From JBAXPV01 sp037132075 (GTDB lineage: Bacteria; Bacteroidota; Bacteroidia; Bacteroidales; CAIXZF01): a stretch of 58,506 nucleotides of DNA. This document shows, in pieces, positions 1 through 7,595 of the stretch (the stretch's first letter is position 1; each line of letters starts with the position of its first letter). Below the pieces are notes generated by a model. That model did not search any database, had not been told where the DNA came from, and worked only from the letters and a program-made list of their open reading frames with translations. The stretch spans positions 1 through 58,506 of the forward strand of contig JBAXPV010000025.1 of assembly GCA_037132075.1 (NCBI GenBank). The letters run 5' to 3'. The position numbers were made by a program, and so were the translations under genes.

Positions 1-606
1 TCGAGATTTAAGCATTGCGAATTCCAGTACAGGTACTTCAAGTTCAGTAATATGATTATTGCCGAGATACTCGTTATCCAAATTGTCAATATCTTCAACA
101 ATTTCCCGGGCAGCCGTTGCTTGTCCACATATAATATGGTAGTTGTTGTACGGATGAATTTCTACGGCACCGGTCTCAGCAATCACCTCTTTTAACGTAG
201 ACTCCCTGGCTTCCAGTGTGGGTTCACAAAAACGGATCTGGCCACCATATCCTTTTACCGCTTCCACTTTCACCTTTGAAGAATTTATAGGCATCACGAT
301 AAAGGCCTTGGTCCCCGCAAGCTTTGCTGCACGAGCCAGTGCCTGGGCGTGATTCCCGGAAGAATGTGTACTGACTCCCTTGATGAGTTCTTCATGCGGA
401 AGGGAAAAAACAGCATTACAGGCACCTCTCGACTTAAAAGCGCCTACTTTCTGGAAGTTCTCGCACTTAAAATAAAGCGATGCTTCAAACATCTCATTAA
501 AAAAGAGGGATGTCAAAACAGGGGTGCGATGAATATAAGGAGAAATTCTTAAAGCAGCTGCCTCAATATCCTGTCCTTCAGGAAGATGTGGTTCATGCCA
601 TTTCAT
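1..606 (-). CDS. PLP-dependent threonine/serine dehydratase or serine racemase, cut by window edge
   Basis: This is the N-terminal part of a fold-type II PLP enzyme that would deaminate threonine or serine, or racemise serine. Reading down from the ATG at 606 the frame is open to base 1. Visible are the PLP-lysine motif GAFKSRGA (about residue 60) and the phosphate-contact motif SSGNHAQALA (about residue 88). The start overlaps the stop of the upstream phosphatase gene in an ATGA, so the two are probably translationally coupled. After about residue 176, where the family has a glycine-rich PLP loop (GGGG), the frame instead reads like a leucine-rich repeat (LGNNHITEL). The 3' end of the visible gene is therefore suspect as a fusion or assembly join. 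Family membership is secure; the substrate cannot be told. Confidence 0.8.
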   Translation of the reverse strand, partial: MKWHEPHLPEGQDIEAAALRISPYIHRTPVLTSLFFNEMFEASLYFKCENFQKVGAFKSRGACNAVFSLPHEELIKGVSTHSSGNHAQALARAAKLAGTKAFIVMPINSSKVKVEAVKGYGGQIRFCEPTLEARESTLKEVIAETGAVEIHPYNNYHIICGQATAAREIVEDIDNLDNEYLGNNHITELEVPVLEFAMLKSR

Positions 607-1067
607 GGTCTGAGGTCTTCCAGAAGTTTTTCAGTGGCAATATCTAGCATTTTATAGCAAAAATCGAAGTCTTTCATATCACCATACCATGGATCCGGAA
701 CCGCTTTATCCTGACCCGGAAACACCAGGTTATTAATAAAATCCACTTTGGCAAGATCTTTCTCGTTGCGGGCTAAGAAGCTGACACTGTTGTAATTTCC
801 CCTGTCCATAACATAAATCCTGTCATAATGGTCAAAGTCATTTACTTCAAAGAGACTGGCCACTTGTTTGGTGATATCAATATTATGCCGGCGGCAAGTT
901 TCTATAGCCCTGGGATCAGGATGATCACCACGGTGAAAGGGTTCAAAACCGACTGATTCGGTCTTGATGGCATGAGCAAGCCCGGCTTTGTTGATTTTAT
1001 CACGAAACAAGCCTTCTGCCATAGGGCTCCGGCAGATATTTCCCAGGCAAACAAAAAGAATCCGCAT
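603..1067 (-). CDS. Low-molecular-weight protein-tyrosine phosphatase
   Basis: This cytoplasmic phosphatase of about 154 residues is a typical length for the family. The catalytic P-loop CLGNICRS (C-x5-R) sits within the first 15 residues, and the general-acid loop is seen as DPWYGD near residue 118. ATG codons at 1097 and 1088 are also in frame. The start at 1067 (MRILFVCLGN) was chosen because the family begins right at this strand and because 1088-1097 overlaps a terminator hairpin behind dnaA. The stop overlaps the ATG of the PLP dehydratase by four bases. The biological substrate, either a tyrosine kinase of a polysaccharide system or an arsenate-type thiol, cannot be read from sequence. 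Confidence 0.9.
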   Translation of the reverse strand: MRILFVCLGNICRSPMAEGLFRDKINKAGLAHAIKTESVGFEPFHRGDHPDPRAIETCRRHNIDITKQVASLFEVNDFDHYDRIYVMDRGNYNSVSFLARNEKDLAKVDFINNLVFPGQDKAVPDPWYGDMKDFDFCYKMLDIATEKLLEDLRP

Positions 1068-1088
1068 GATTTCTCTATTTTTCTCCAT

Positions 1089-1132
1089 AAAAAACAACCT
1101 TTCTCCGGTTTGTTGCCTGGTGAAAGGTTGTT
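1089..1132 (-). terminator. Intrinsic terminator behind dnaA
   Basis: The 11-bp perfect inverted repeat AACAACCTTTC (1093-1103) and GAAAGGTTGTT (1122-1132) is followed on the minus strand by six T residues (1094-1089). It lies 18 bases after the dnaA stop. The T-tract runs directly into an in-frame ATG at 1088 of the phosphatase gene, so the hairpin could also act in that gene's leader. Confidence 0.8.
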
Positions 1133-1149
1133 GTCATTTTTTTGTCGGG

Positions 1150-2589
1150 TCAGGAAATTTTAATCTTCTTTTCAAGGTCTTCCACATAGCCACGGAACTG
1201 CTTGTCAGTCTCGATCAGGTTGACGACCGTACGACAAGCATGTAGGACAGTTGCGTGATCTTTGTTCCCGCAATGAAGTCCAATAGTGGCAAGGGATGAT
1301 TTGGTATGTTTCTTGGCAAAATACATGGCAAGTTGACGTGCCTGGACAATCTCTCTCTTCCTGGTTTTTGAATTGATCAGCTCAAAAGACAAGCTGAAAT
1401 AGTCACAAACCATTTTCTGGATATAATCAATAGAGATTTCTTTGGAAGTATTTTTGACGAATTTGTCGATCATCTGGCGGGCGAGGTCCAGGGTAATCGC
1501 TTTTTTATTGAGGGTCGACTGGGCAAGGATAGAAACCAGGGCTCCTTCCAGTTCGCGGACATTGGTCGTGATGCTATAGGCGAGATATTCGATGACTTCT
1601 CCTGGCATCTCAACGCCGTCATTGCAAAGTTTCTTTTTGATGATCGCCATCCGTGTTTCAAAGTCAGGTGCCTGAAGATCCGCAGCTAAACCCCATTTAA
1701 AACGTGACAAAAGCCTGGCTTCCATCCCTTTGAGTTCGACAGGAGGCTTGTCGGATGTGATAATAAGTTGTTTCCCTTTTTGATGCAGGTGATTAAAGAT
1801 ATGAAAGAAAACATTTTGTGTCTTTTCTTTTCCTGCGAGTGAATGGATATCGTCAATGATGAGCACATCCATCATCTGGTAAAAATGGATGAAGTCGTTG
1901 TGGCTGTTATTCCGGACAGCATCGATGAACTGATGGATGAATTGTTCAGCCGCAACATAAAGCACAGTCTTATCAGGGAAATTGTTTTTCACTTCAAGAC
2001 CGATCGCATGAGAAAGGTGTGTCTTTCCAAGACCTGTAGCACTGTATAGGAACAAGGGGTTAAAAGCAGTTTTTCCGGGGTTTTGGGCTACAGCATAACC
2101 TGCAGAACGGGCCAGGCGATTACAGTCGCCTTCGATAAAATTATCAAATGAATGTGACTCGATTAGTTGGCTTTGAACGTTGATTTTTTTCAGGCCAGGA
2201 ATAATAAAAGGGTTTGGGATTTCCTGAGAGGACCCGCGGTTAAGGTCAATGGGCATTGACACATCAGGATTTCGGGTCGCCTTTTTGTTACCAGAAGGAG
2301 AAGTAACCGTGATCATATCAGGCGTTTCAATGGCATTGTCCATGACAATGCTGTATTCCAGTCTTCCATTAGGCCCGAGTTCATTTTTTACTGTTTTCTT
2401 CAGTAAGGTAATGTAATGCTCTTCAAGCCATTCATAAAAAAACTGGCTGGGGACCTGTATGGTCAGAACATTATCATCAAGTTTAACCGCCTTGATCGGC
2501 TCGAACCATGTCTTGAATTTTTGATAACTCAGGTTATCTTTTATAATCTTCAGACAGTTGTCCCAAACCACCGTAAAAGTTTTTTCCAT
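1150..2589 (-). CDS. dnaA: Chromosomal replication initiator protein DnaA
   Basis: DnaA binds oriC DnaA boxes and, with ATP, opens the origin duplex. The 479-residue protein has the expected domains. The N-terminal oligomerisation/helicase-loading domain covers residues 1-85 and a linker runs to about 145. The AAA+ domain has Walker A GLGKTHL near residue 187, Walker B VLIIDDIHSL near 250, and sensor and arginine-finger segments. The C-terminal helix-turn-helix domain carries the signature GNKDHATVLHAC near 445. The length is normal. The gene reads away from a 563-bp AT-rich gap. The neighbours dnaN or rpmH are not beside it, so a classical dnaA-oriC layout is not evident. Confidence 0.98.
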   Translation of the reverse strand: MEKTFTVVWDNCLKIIKDNLSYQKFKTWFEPIKAVKLDDNVLTIQVPSQFFYEWLEEHYITLLKKTVKNELGPNGRLEYSIVMDNAIETPDMITVTSPSGNKKATRNPDVSMPIDLNRGSSQEIPNPFIIPGLKKINVQSQLIESHSFDNFIEGDCNRLARSAGYAVAQNPGKTAFNPLFLYSATGLGKTHLSHAIGLEVKNNFPDKTVLYVAAEQFIHQFIDAVRNNSHNDFIHFYQMMDVLIIDDIHSLAGKEKTQNVFFHIFNHLHQKGKQLIITSDKPPVELKGMEARLLSRFKWGLAADLQAPDFETRMAIIKKKLCNDGVEMPGEVIEYLAYSITTNVRELEGALVSILAQSTLNKKAITLDLARQMIDKFVKNTSKEISIDYIQKMVCDYFSLSFELINSKTRKREIVQARQLAMYFAKKHTKSSLATIGLHCGNKDHATVLHACRTVVNLIETDKQFRGYVEDLEKKIKIS

Positions 2590-3152
2590 TCAGTTTTTCC
2601 CTTTTTTCAATGTATTAATTTCAACCTCTTTACAATTAAAACATAATCAATTAATTGCATATATCTTTGCCACTAAATCGTGGTCTAAATTCCAATAAGC
2701 TTCTGCGGGGCGACAAAATTGCAACGAAATAAGCTGAAAATTCATTTGATTTTCCTTGACATCTGGAAATTTTTCGCTTACATTGAAACGCAGTAACATT
2801 TTGCCATCCCTGTTATAACATGATGATTCTTAGCATTTTTGCTCATTTTTAAACACTATTATAAATAAGCAAATAACTGATTAACAGGAAGTTAATTTTG
2901 TCAGTTTTATTAAAAATCATTTTTTTTACATTTATAATATTACAAAATCTAAAAAAGGCCCCCCCCCACAGGCTTCAGGTAAATGTAGATAATAATTACA
3001 TAAGAATTACGTTTGAATGTGTTTATTAGGGGGGGGGCGAAAAAAATTATTGTGCTTTGCTAAAATACACAAAAACTATCTGTTTTGTGGCTTGTTAAAA
3101 AAAAAAAAAAATAAAATAATAGCTACTGACATTCAGCCTTTTATAATATTTT
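2590..3152. other. AT-rich gap upstream of dnaA with homopolymer tracts
   Basis: No coding region is supported here. The stretch is strongly AT-rich and holds a C9 run (2959-2967), a G9 run (3029-3037) and an A15 run (3097-3111). Plus-strand reading frames in 3017-3271 cross the homopolymers and overlap yigZ antisense, so they are not credible genes. No copy of TTATCCACA or a one-mismatch relative was seen on either strand by eye. The gap may hold the dnaA promoter and possibly a non-canonical origin, but neither is shown. Confidence 0.5.
2957..3038. repeat. Inverted homopolymer pair C9 and G9
   Basis: GCCCCCCCCC (2958-2967) is the exact reverse complement of GGGGGGGGGC (3029-3038), about 61 bases apart. 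Such tracts slip easily during replication or sequencing, and the arms could pair as a long-loop hairpin. No gene lies between them. Confidence 0.7.
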
Positions 3153-3767
3153 TTACTGTGATTTTATGTACAGAACCCTCACTTTGTCTTTCTTTCGGAG
3201 CGGTTCTGTCATCCGATTGGCAAAGTTCCTCCGGATTGCGATTTCCAGTTCGCATTCATTTTCATATTTAGCATCCAGGACCTCAGCCTGATGTTCTTTA
3301 ACAAGGTGCATGACCTCGTTCATTTGCTCATAAAGAAAATAGATCCTATAGATTTCCTTGACCATCTTTTCGAGGATCTTTCCCTGATCAAGTGCAGCCC
3401 TTGCCGCCGTTTTGTAAGCATGAATCAAACCACTGACCCCGAGCTTTGTGCCTCCATAATAGCGAACAACCACTACAAGGACCTGGGTTAAATCGAGTGA
3501 CTGTATCTGGCCAAAGATGGGTCTCCCAGCAGTGCCGGAAGGCTCCCCGTCATCATTCATCCGGGAGGCTGTTTTGTCGAACCCAAGCTGATAGGCAAAA
3601 CAATGATGCGTAGCATCGAAGTAGTCTTTTTTCACCGTCTTCAGGATCTCTTTAACTTCGTCTTCAGAGAGGGCAGGGTAGGCCAATCCAATGAATTTGC
3701 TTCCTTTTTCTTTGTATACGTCCTGAGAAGGACTGGCCAGGGTGCGATATGTATCTTCGAATAACAT
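3153..3767 (-). CDS. yigZ: YigZ/IMPACT family protein
   Basis: This 204-residue protein of the UPF0029/IMPACT family is a conserved cytoplasmic protein linked to translation or GTPase regulation, with an unsettled molecular role. The N-terminal IMPACT domain shows the signatures DDGEPSGTAGRPI (about residue 80) and VVVVRYYGGTKLG (about 105). The C-terminal DUF1949-like domain follows. Another ATG exists at 3797, but a TAnnTTTG box at 3778-3785 on this strand lies between the two, so the start at 3767 (MLFEDTYRTL) is preferred. The length matches the family (about 200-210). Confidence 0.92.
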   Translation of the reverse strand: MLFEDTYRTLASPSQDVYKEKGSKFIGLAYPALSEDEVKEILKTVKKDYFDATHHCFAYQLGFDKTASRMNDDGEPSGTAGRPIFGQIQSLDLTQVLVVVVRYYGGTKLGVSGLIHAYKTAARAALDQGKILEKMVKEIYRIYFLYEQMNEVMHLVKEHQAEVLDAKYENECELEIAIRRNFANRMTEPLRKKDKVRVLYIKSQ

Positions 3768-3777
3768 GAATTGACTG

Positions 3778-3785
3778 CAAAGGTA
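3778..3785 (-). promoter_or_regulatory. Bacteroidota -7 box for yigZ
   Basis: On the minus strand the sequence reads TACCTTTG, matching the Bacteroidota TAnnTTTG -7 element. It lies only about 10 bases before the chosen ATG, implying a very short leader. Confidence 0.6.
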
Positions 3786-3803
3786 TGGATTCAGCAATTA
3801 CAC

Positions 3804-3811
3804 TACCTTTG
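3804..3811 (+). promoter_or_regulatory. Bacteroidota -7 box for the EamA transporter
   Basis: TACCTTTG on the plus strand, 17 bases before the ATG at 3829. It is arranged divergently from the yigZ box 19 bases away. Confidence 0.55.
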
Positions 3812-3828
3812 TCCTCTTTGATTTTATT

Positions 3829-4737
3829 ATGCACACATCACACCCGGGAGAATATGCTGCTTTGTTAACGGCATTGTTTTGGACCATCACCGCACTGGCT
3901 TTTGAATCTGCCAGCAAAAGGATTGGTTCATTGGCTGTTAATTTGCTGAGACTTTTGATTGCAATCGTTTTCCTAGGCATCTATTCTTATATCACCCGGG
4001 GGATGTTTTTCCCTACAGATGCTTCATTACACAATTGGGGATGGCTGGCCCTTTCCGGTTTAATCGGCTTTGTAATCGGAGACCTGGCACTGTTTCAATC
4101 TTTTGTTCTGATCGGTGCCCGCGTTTCAATGTTAATCATGTCATTGGTGCCGCCGATAACAGCGCTGATCAGCTGGATCTTCCTGAATGAGAAGCTAAGC
4201 CTGCTTAACTTTGGCGGCATGCTGCTGATCATGAGCGGCATTGCATTGGTCATCTTAGGCCGTAGCGAACAGCAGGAGAAGTCCGATTCCTGGTTCTCAG
4301 TGAATTATTCACTTAAAGGATTGTTTTTTGCGTTTTTGGGAGCTTTGGGTCAGGCAGTTGGATTGGTGATGAGTAAGTATGGTATGGGCGAATACGATGC
4401 CTTTGCGTCCTCTCAGATCCGGGTATTGGTAGGAGCACTGGGTTTTGTGATTATGTTCTTTATTTTAGGAAAGTGGAACCTGGTTGGGAAAGCCATTAAA
4501 AATCGTAAAGCGATGTCAATATTGCTCCTGGGCGCATTTTTTGGACCTTTTCTGGGTGTCTCTTTTTCTTTATTGGCCGTACAGAACACTGCAGCCGGCA
4601 TCGCTTCAACCCTGATGTCGATAACACCTATACTTATTATACCACCGGCCGTGATTCTTTTTAAAGAACGCCTGTTGGTGAAAGAGGTGATCGGGGCACT
4701 CCTGGCTGTTGGAGGAGTCGCAGTTTTCTTTTTATAA
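3829..4737 (+). CDS. EamA/DMT superfamily transporter
   Basis: This inner-membrane drug/metabolite transporter family protein of 302 residues has ten predicted hydrophobic segments, arranged as two EamA repeats (about residues 7-140 and 160-300). Each repeat ends in the typical P-x-E-like loop (PPITALISWIFLNEKLS and PPAVILFKERL). The substrate cannot be inferred; family members export amino acids, purines or other metabolites. It stands alone between yigZ and the convergent nnr gene, with its own -7 box upstream. Confidence 0.88.
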   Translation: MHTSHPGEYAALLTALFWTITALAFESASKRIGSLAVNLLRLLIAIVFLGIYSYITRGMFFPTDASLHNWGWLALSGLIGFVIGDLALFQSFVLIGARVSMLIMSLVPPITALISWIFLNEKLSLLNFGGMLLIMSGIALVILGRSEQQEKSDSWFSVNYSLKGLFFAFLGALGQAVGLVMSKYGMGEYDAFASSQIRVLVGALGFVIMFFILGKWNLVGKAIKNRKAMSILLLGAFFGPFLGVSFSLLAVQNTAAGIASTLMSITPILIIPPAVILFKERLLVKEVIGALLAVGGVAVFFL

Positions 4738-4748
4738 CTAGTCGTGAG

Positions 4749-4772
4749 GAAGTCATCCTGCGAAGTCGAAGG
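4749..4772. repeat. Dispersed intergenic repeat, copy 1
   Basis: The reverse complement reads CCTTCGACTTCG followed by CAGGATGACTTC. This nearly matches the copy at 7522-7547 in opposite orientation. It sits between the convergent EamA and nnr genes. Confidence 0.6.
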
Positions 4773-4787
4773 ACGACGTGCTTTCCC

Positions 4788-6305
4788 TTAGTCGTTAGTG
4801 AGGGTCCGGTAGGCCTCTGGGATTGATTCTATAATGTCGCTTGCAATTAAAGATTCGAACCCGGTAAAAGAGGCTGCAATATCTCCTGCCAATCCATGAA
4901 GATAGGTGCCCAGAAGACATACTTCTGACGATGAATAGCCTTGTGCCATCAGTCCCAACAAAATACCGGTCAGCACATCCCCACTTCCGCCGGTAGCCAT
5001 TCCCGGATTTCCGGTAGGATTGAAAAAACATTGCCCATCCGGGAAGCTGATACAGGAATAGGCGCCTTTTAAGATGATGTACACACCATATTTAATACTC
5101 ATCTCTCTTTGTATGGCATTGCGCTCAAAGCTGTCAGTAACCTTATGTGTAATCCGTTCAAACTCCTTCAAGTGTGGTGTTAGAATGCTTCCTTTGGGCA
5201 GGAAAGGCAGCCAGGTCTTGTTTTCTCCCAGGATATTCAAGGCATCAGCATCGAGTATCAGCGGGATCTTACTCTCCTGGATAAGGAGTTTTAATGCATT
5301 GGCCGTTTGTGGGATTTGCCCGAGACCAGGGCCAACGGCAATTGCATTGTAAGAAGACAGATCAGGGACCTTGCTGAAGCAATTCTCTGACTCATCGATG
5401 CTGACCATGGCTTCAGCAATGGCTGTCTGAATGATTGTATAAGCCTTTCCCGGGATGTGTGCAGTAACCAGACCGGCTCCTGCCCTGAGTGCAGCCCTGG
5501 CTGCAAGAATGGCAGCACCACACTTCCCAAAACTCCCGGATATCAAAAGCCCATGACCAAAGTCTCCCTTGTGGGCAAATCGATGCCTGGGTTTGATAAT
5601 TCCGGAAATGTCATCCTCCTGGATTAAAAGGGATTTCGTTGATACTTGCATGAGGTAATCCTCATGCAGTCCAATGTTCAGTATTTCCCAGTCGCCAATA
5701 TATCCTGCATTCTCCGGAAAAAAGAACGCCAGCCGGGGAAGCTGAAAGCTAAGTGTAAAACTGGCACTGATGATCGGTCCCATCTTCGGTTCTGCACAAC
5801 GATCACAATACAATCCTGTTGGCATGTCGACAGCCAGGATGATTGCACCGCTTTCGTTCATTGCTGCAACAACCGCTGCCGCAAGCCCGCTTAGTGGCTT
5901 TGAAAGTCCGGAACCTAAAATAGCATCTATTAGAATATCTTCCGGATCAATAGCAGGAATGTCTTCTTTGCTTTTTATTTCATGAATCTCTGATTGACCT
6001 TGTTGTCTCAATATATCCAGGTTCAGGACGAAGTCAGGCGTGTTGTTCCCAAAGAGCAGAAGGTTTGTCTTCACAGAATAACCTGCAGCTGCAAGTAAAC
6101 GGGCAATTACAAGGCCATCACCGCCATTATTGCCCGGACCGCAAAAGACCTGGAACTTGCATACTCTTGGAAACTGTGAATAGATCCATTCAAAACAGGC
6201 AATGGAGGCTCTTTCCATCAACATCGTTGAAGAAATGGGCTCATGGGCAATGGTATAGGCATCTGCTTCCCGAATCTTCTCAACACTTAAAATCTTTATC
6301 GCCAT
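4788..6305 (-). CDS. nnr: Bifunctional NAD(P)H-hydrate epimerase / ADP-dependent dehydratase
   Basis: The enzyme repairs hydrated NADH and NADPH. The N-terminal YjeF_N domain (about residues 1-215, motif CGPGNNGGDGLVIARLL) epimerises R- to S-NAD(P)HX. The C-terminal ribokinase-like domain (about 225-505) dehydrates it, with GHGLLISGSFGKCGAA, AVGPGLG and the nucleotide-site motif GNPGMATGGSGDVLTG. About 505 residues is normal for the fused bacterial form. ATG codons at 6314 and 6305 are three residues apart; the second was chosen because the conserved KILS segment follows closely. It is convergent with the EamA gene and divergent from hydE. Confidence 0.95.
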   Translation of the reverse strand: MAIKILSVEKIREADAYTIAHEPISSTMLMERASIACFEWIYSQFPRVCKFQVFCGPGNNGGDGLVIARLLAAAGYSVKTNLLLFGNNTPDFVLNLDILRQQGQSEIHEIKSKEDIPAIDPEDILIDAILGSGLSKPLSGLAAAVVAAMNESGAIILAVDMPTGLYCDRCAEPKMGPIISASFTLSFQLPRLAFFFPENAGYIGDWEILNIGLHEDYLMQVSTKSLLIQEDDISGIIKPRHRFAHKGDFGHGLLISGSFGKCGAAILAARAALRAGAGLVTAHIPGKAYTIIQTAIAEAMVSIDESENCFSKVPDLSSYNAIAVGPGLGQIPQTANALKLLIQESKIPLILDADALNILGENKTWLPFLPKGSILTPHLKEFERITHKVTDSFERNAIQREMSIKYGVYIILKGAYSCISFPDGQCFFNPTGNPGMATGGSGDVLTGILLGLMAQGYSSSEVCLLGTYLHGLAGDIAASFTGFESLIASDIIESIPEAYRTLTND

Positions 6306-6334
6306 ATTTATCATTTAAACCTTCTAACTACCAA

Positions 6335-6371
6335 CCCCATCACTTTCACCCCATCACTTTCACCCCATTAC
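6335..6371. repeat. Short tandem repeat in the nnr-hydE gap
   Basis: Two perfect 14-bp units CCCCATCACTTTCA (6335-6348, 6349-6362) are followed by a partial third unit. It lies just before the hydE promoter box. A similar G-rich composition, on the other strand, appears inside prmC. Confidence 0.75.
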
Positions 6372-6398
6372 AAATATACTACAAAACCCAAATATACC

Positions 6399-6406
6399 TA
6401 CCTTTG
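6399..6406 (+). promoter_or_regulatory. Bacteroidota -7 box for hydE
   Basis: TACCTTTG, 18 bases before the ATG at 6425. Its position rules out the longer upstream reading of the frame and supports the 6425 start. Confidence 0.6.
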
Positions 6407-6424
6407 CAGACCATTACAATTCCC

Positions 6425-7510
6425 ATGGATATTGAGAAACTACTCATTGCTGACTCCTATACACAAGACGAACTCGTTTATCTGCTCAATTCAAAAGGTG
6501 AAGAACGCCAAAAGCTATTTGCCAGGGCTTCTGAAGTAAAACTGCAATATATCGGGAATAAGGTCTACTACCGTGGGCTGATTGAATACTCCAACCGTTG
6601 TAGCAAAAACTGTTTTTATTGCGGGGTCAGGGCCGGGAATCATAAGGTCACACGTTATGAACTTACCGACCAGGAAGTAATTGATGCTGCCCGTTTTGCC
6701 TGGACCAATCAATTTGCCAGTATTGTCATCCAGGGTGGGGAACGCAGCAACCTGACTTTTACAAAAAAAATTGAGCGCCTGTTAAAACGCATTCACTCAG
6801 AAACAAATAACGAACTCCATATCACCTTGTCCCTGGGCGAGCAGTCTGAAGAGACCTATCTTCGCTGGTACGAGGCCGGGGCGCATCGTTATCTCCTCAG
6901 AATCGAAGTCTCCAATGCTGACTTGTACAAGAAATTACATCCCGACAACAAAACACACGACTTCAGTAAGCGCCTGGAAGCGCTAAGATGCCTGAAAAAG
7001 CTTGGATACCAGGTCGGCACCGGCGTCATGATCGGTTTGCCTTTCCAGACGATAGAAAACTTGGCCGAAGACCTCTTGTTTTTCAAGGATTTCGACATCG
7101 ACATGGCTGGGATGGGACCTTATATCGAGCATCACGACACGCCTTTGTTTCAATTCACCCACCTGTTGTTGCCACGCCAGGACCGCTTTGATCTGTCACT
7201 AAAAATGGTGGCACTCTTGCGTATCCTGATGAAAAACATCAACATTGCCGCCACAACTGCCATGCAAAGCATTGATCCACAGGGACGGGAAAAGGCGATC
7301 ATGGTCGGGTCCAATGTGGTCATGCCCAACCTGACTCCTGTAACATATCGTGAAAACTATCTGTTGTATCAGGATAAGCCCTGTATCGATGAAGAAGCAG
7401 AAGAATGCCGGGGATGCCTGGAGGCACGACTTCATATTGCCGGGGCAGAAGTTGGTTACGGAGAATGGGGGGACTCGAAACATTACATAGAAAACAAGGC
7501 TCAACCCTAA
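6425..7510 (+). CDS. hydE: [FeFe]-hydrogenase maturase HydE (radical SAM)
   Basis: HydE is one of three maturases (E, F, G) that build the 2Fe subcluster of the [FeFe]-hydrogenase H-cluster. The 361-residue protein has the radical-SAM motif CSKNCFYCG (C-x3-C-x2-C) near residues 60-68. It also has the TIM-barrel segments IQGGERS, VGTGVMIGLPFQT and DMAGMGPYIEH expected of HydE rather than BioB. The frame is open about 120 codons further upstream, but that part overlaps nnr antisense and lies before the -7 box. A C-terminal Cys pair (ECRGC) may bind another cluster. The hydrogenases it would serve are 30-40 kb away; hydF and hydG are not in the window. Confidence 0.95.
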   Translation: MDIEKLLIADSYTQDELVYLLNSKGEERQKLFARASEVKLQYIGNKVYYRGLIEYSNRCSKNCFYCGVRAGNHKVTRYELTDQEVIDAARFAWTNQFASIVIQGGERSNLTFTKKIERLLKRIHSETNNELHITLSLGEQSEETYLRWYEAGAHRYLLRIEVSNADLYKKLHPDNKTHDFSKRLEALRCLKKLGYQVGTGVMIGLPFQTIENLAEDLLFFKDFDIDMAGMGPYIEHHDTPLFQFTHLLLPRQDRFDLSLKMVALLRILMKNINIAATTAMQSIDPQGREKAIMVGSNVVMPNLTPVTYRENYLLYQDKPCIDEEAEECRGCLEARLHIAGAEVGYGEWGDSKHYIENKAQP

Positions 7511-7521
7511 TATTACGCCTT

Positions 7522-7547
7522 CCTTCGACTCCGCTCAGGATGACTTC
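7522..7547. repeat. Dispersed intergenic repeat, copy 2
   Basis: CCTTCGACTCCGCTC followed by AGGATGACTTC, lying 11 bases after the hydE stop. It is the inverted partner of the copy at 4749-4772. Confidence 0.6.
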
Positions 7548-7553
7548 ACATTC

Positions 7554-7582
7554 AGCCTTCAGCCTAAAAGCCTTCAGCCTAA
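7554..7582. repeat. 14-bp direct repeat before rlmD
   Basis: AGCCTTCAGCCTAA occurs twice (7554-7567 and 7569-7582) with one base between. It fills the leader of rlmD and no function is apparent. Confidence 0.65.
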
Positions 7583-7595
7583 CAATCTAAAAACA

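Noticed and set aside
2590..3152. Classical oriC with DnaA boxes
   Set aside because: No TTATCCACA or close variant was found by eye on either strand. The AT-richness alone is not enough.
3017..3271. 84-codon plus-strand frame in the dnaA-yigZ gap
   Set aside because: It crosses G9 and A15 homopolymers, ends antisense to yigZ, and shows no protein-like composition.
4850..4880. tRNA T-loop-like string TTCGAACCC
   Set aside because: It lies inside the nnr coding region and no acceptor or anticodon stem surrounds it.
6065..6424. Open frame extending hydE by 120 codons at its 5' end
   Set aside because: It lies antisense to the conserved start of nnr, has no HydE-like residues, and precedes the -7 box and the tandem repeat. 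The normal HydE length is reached from 6425.
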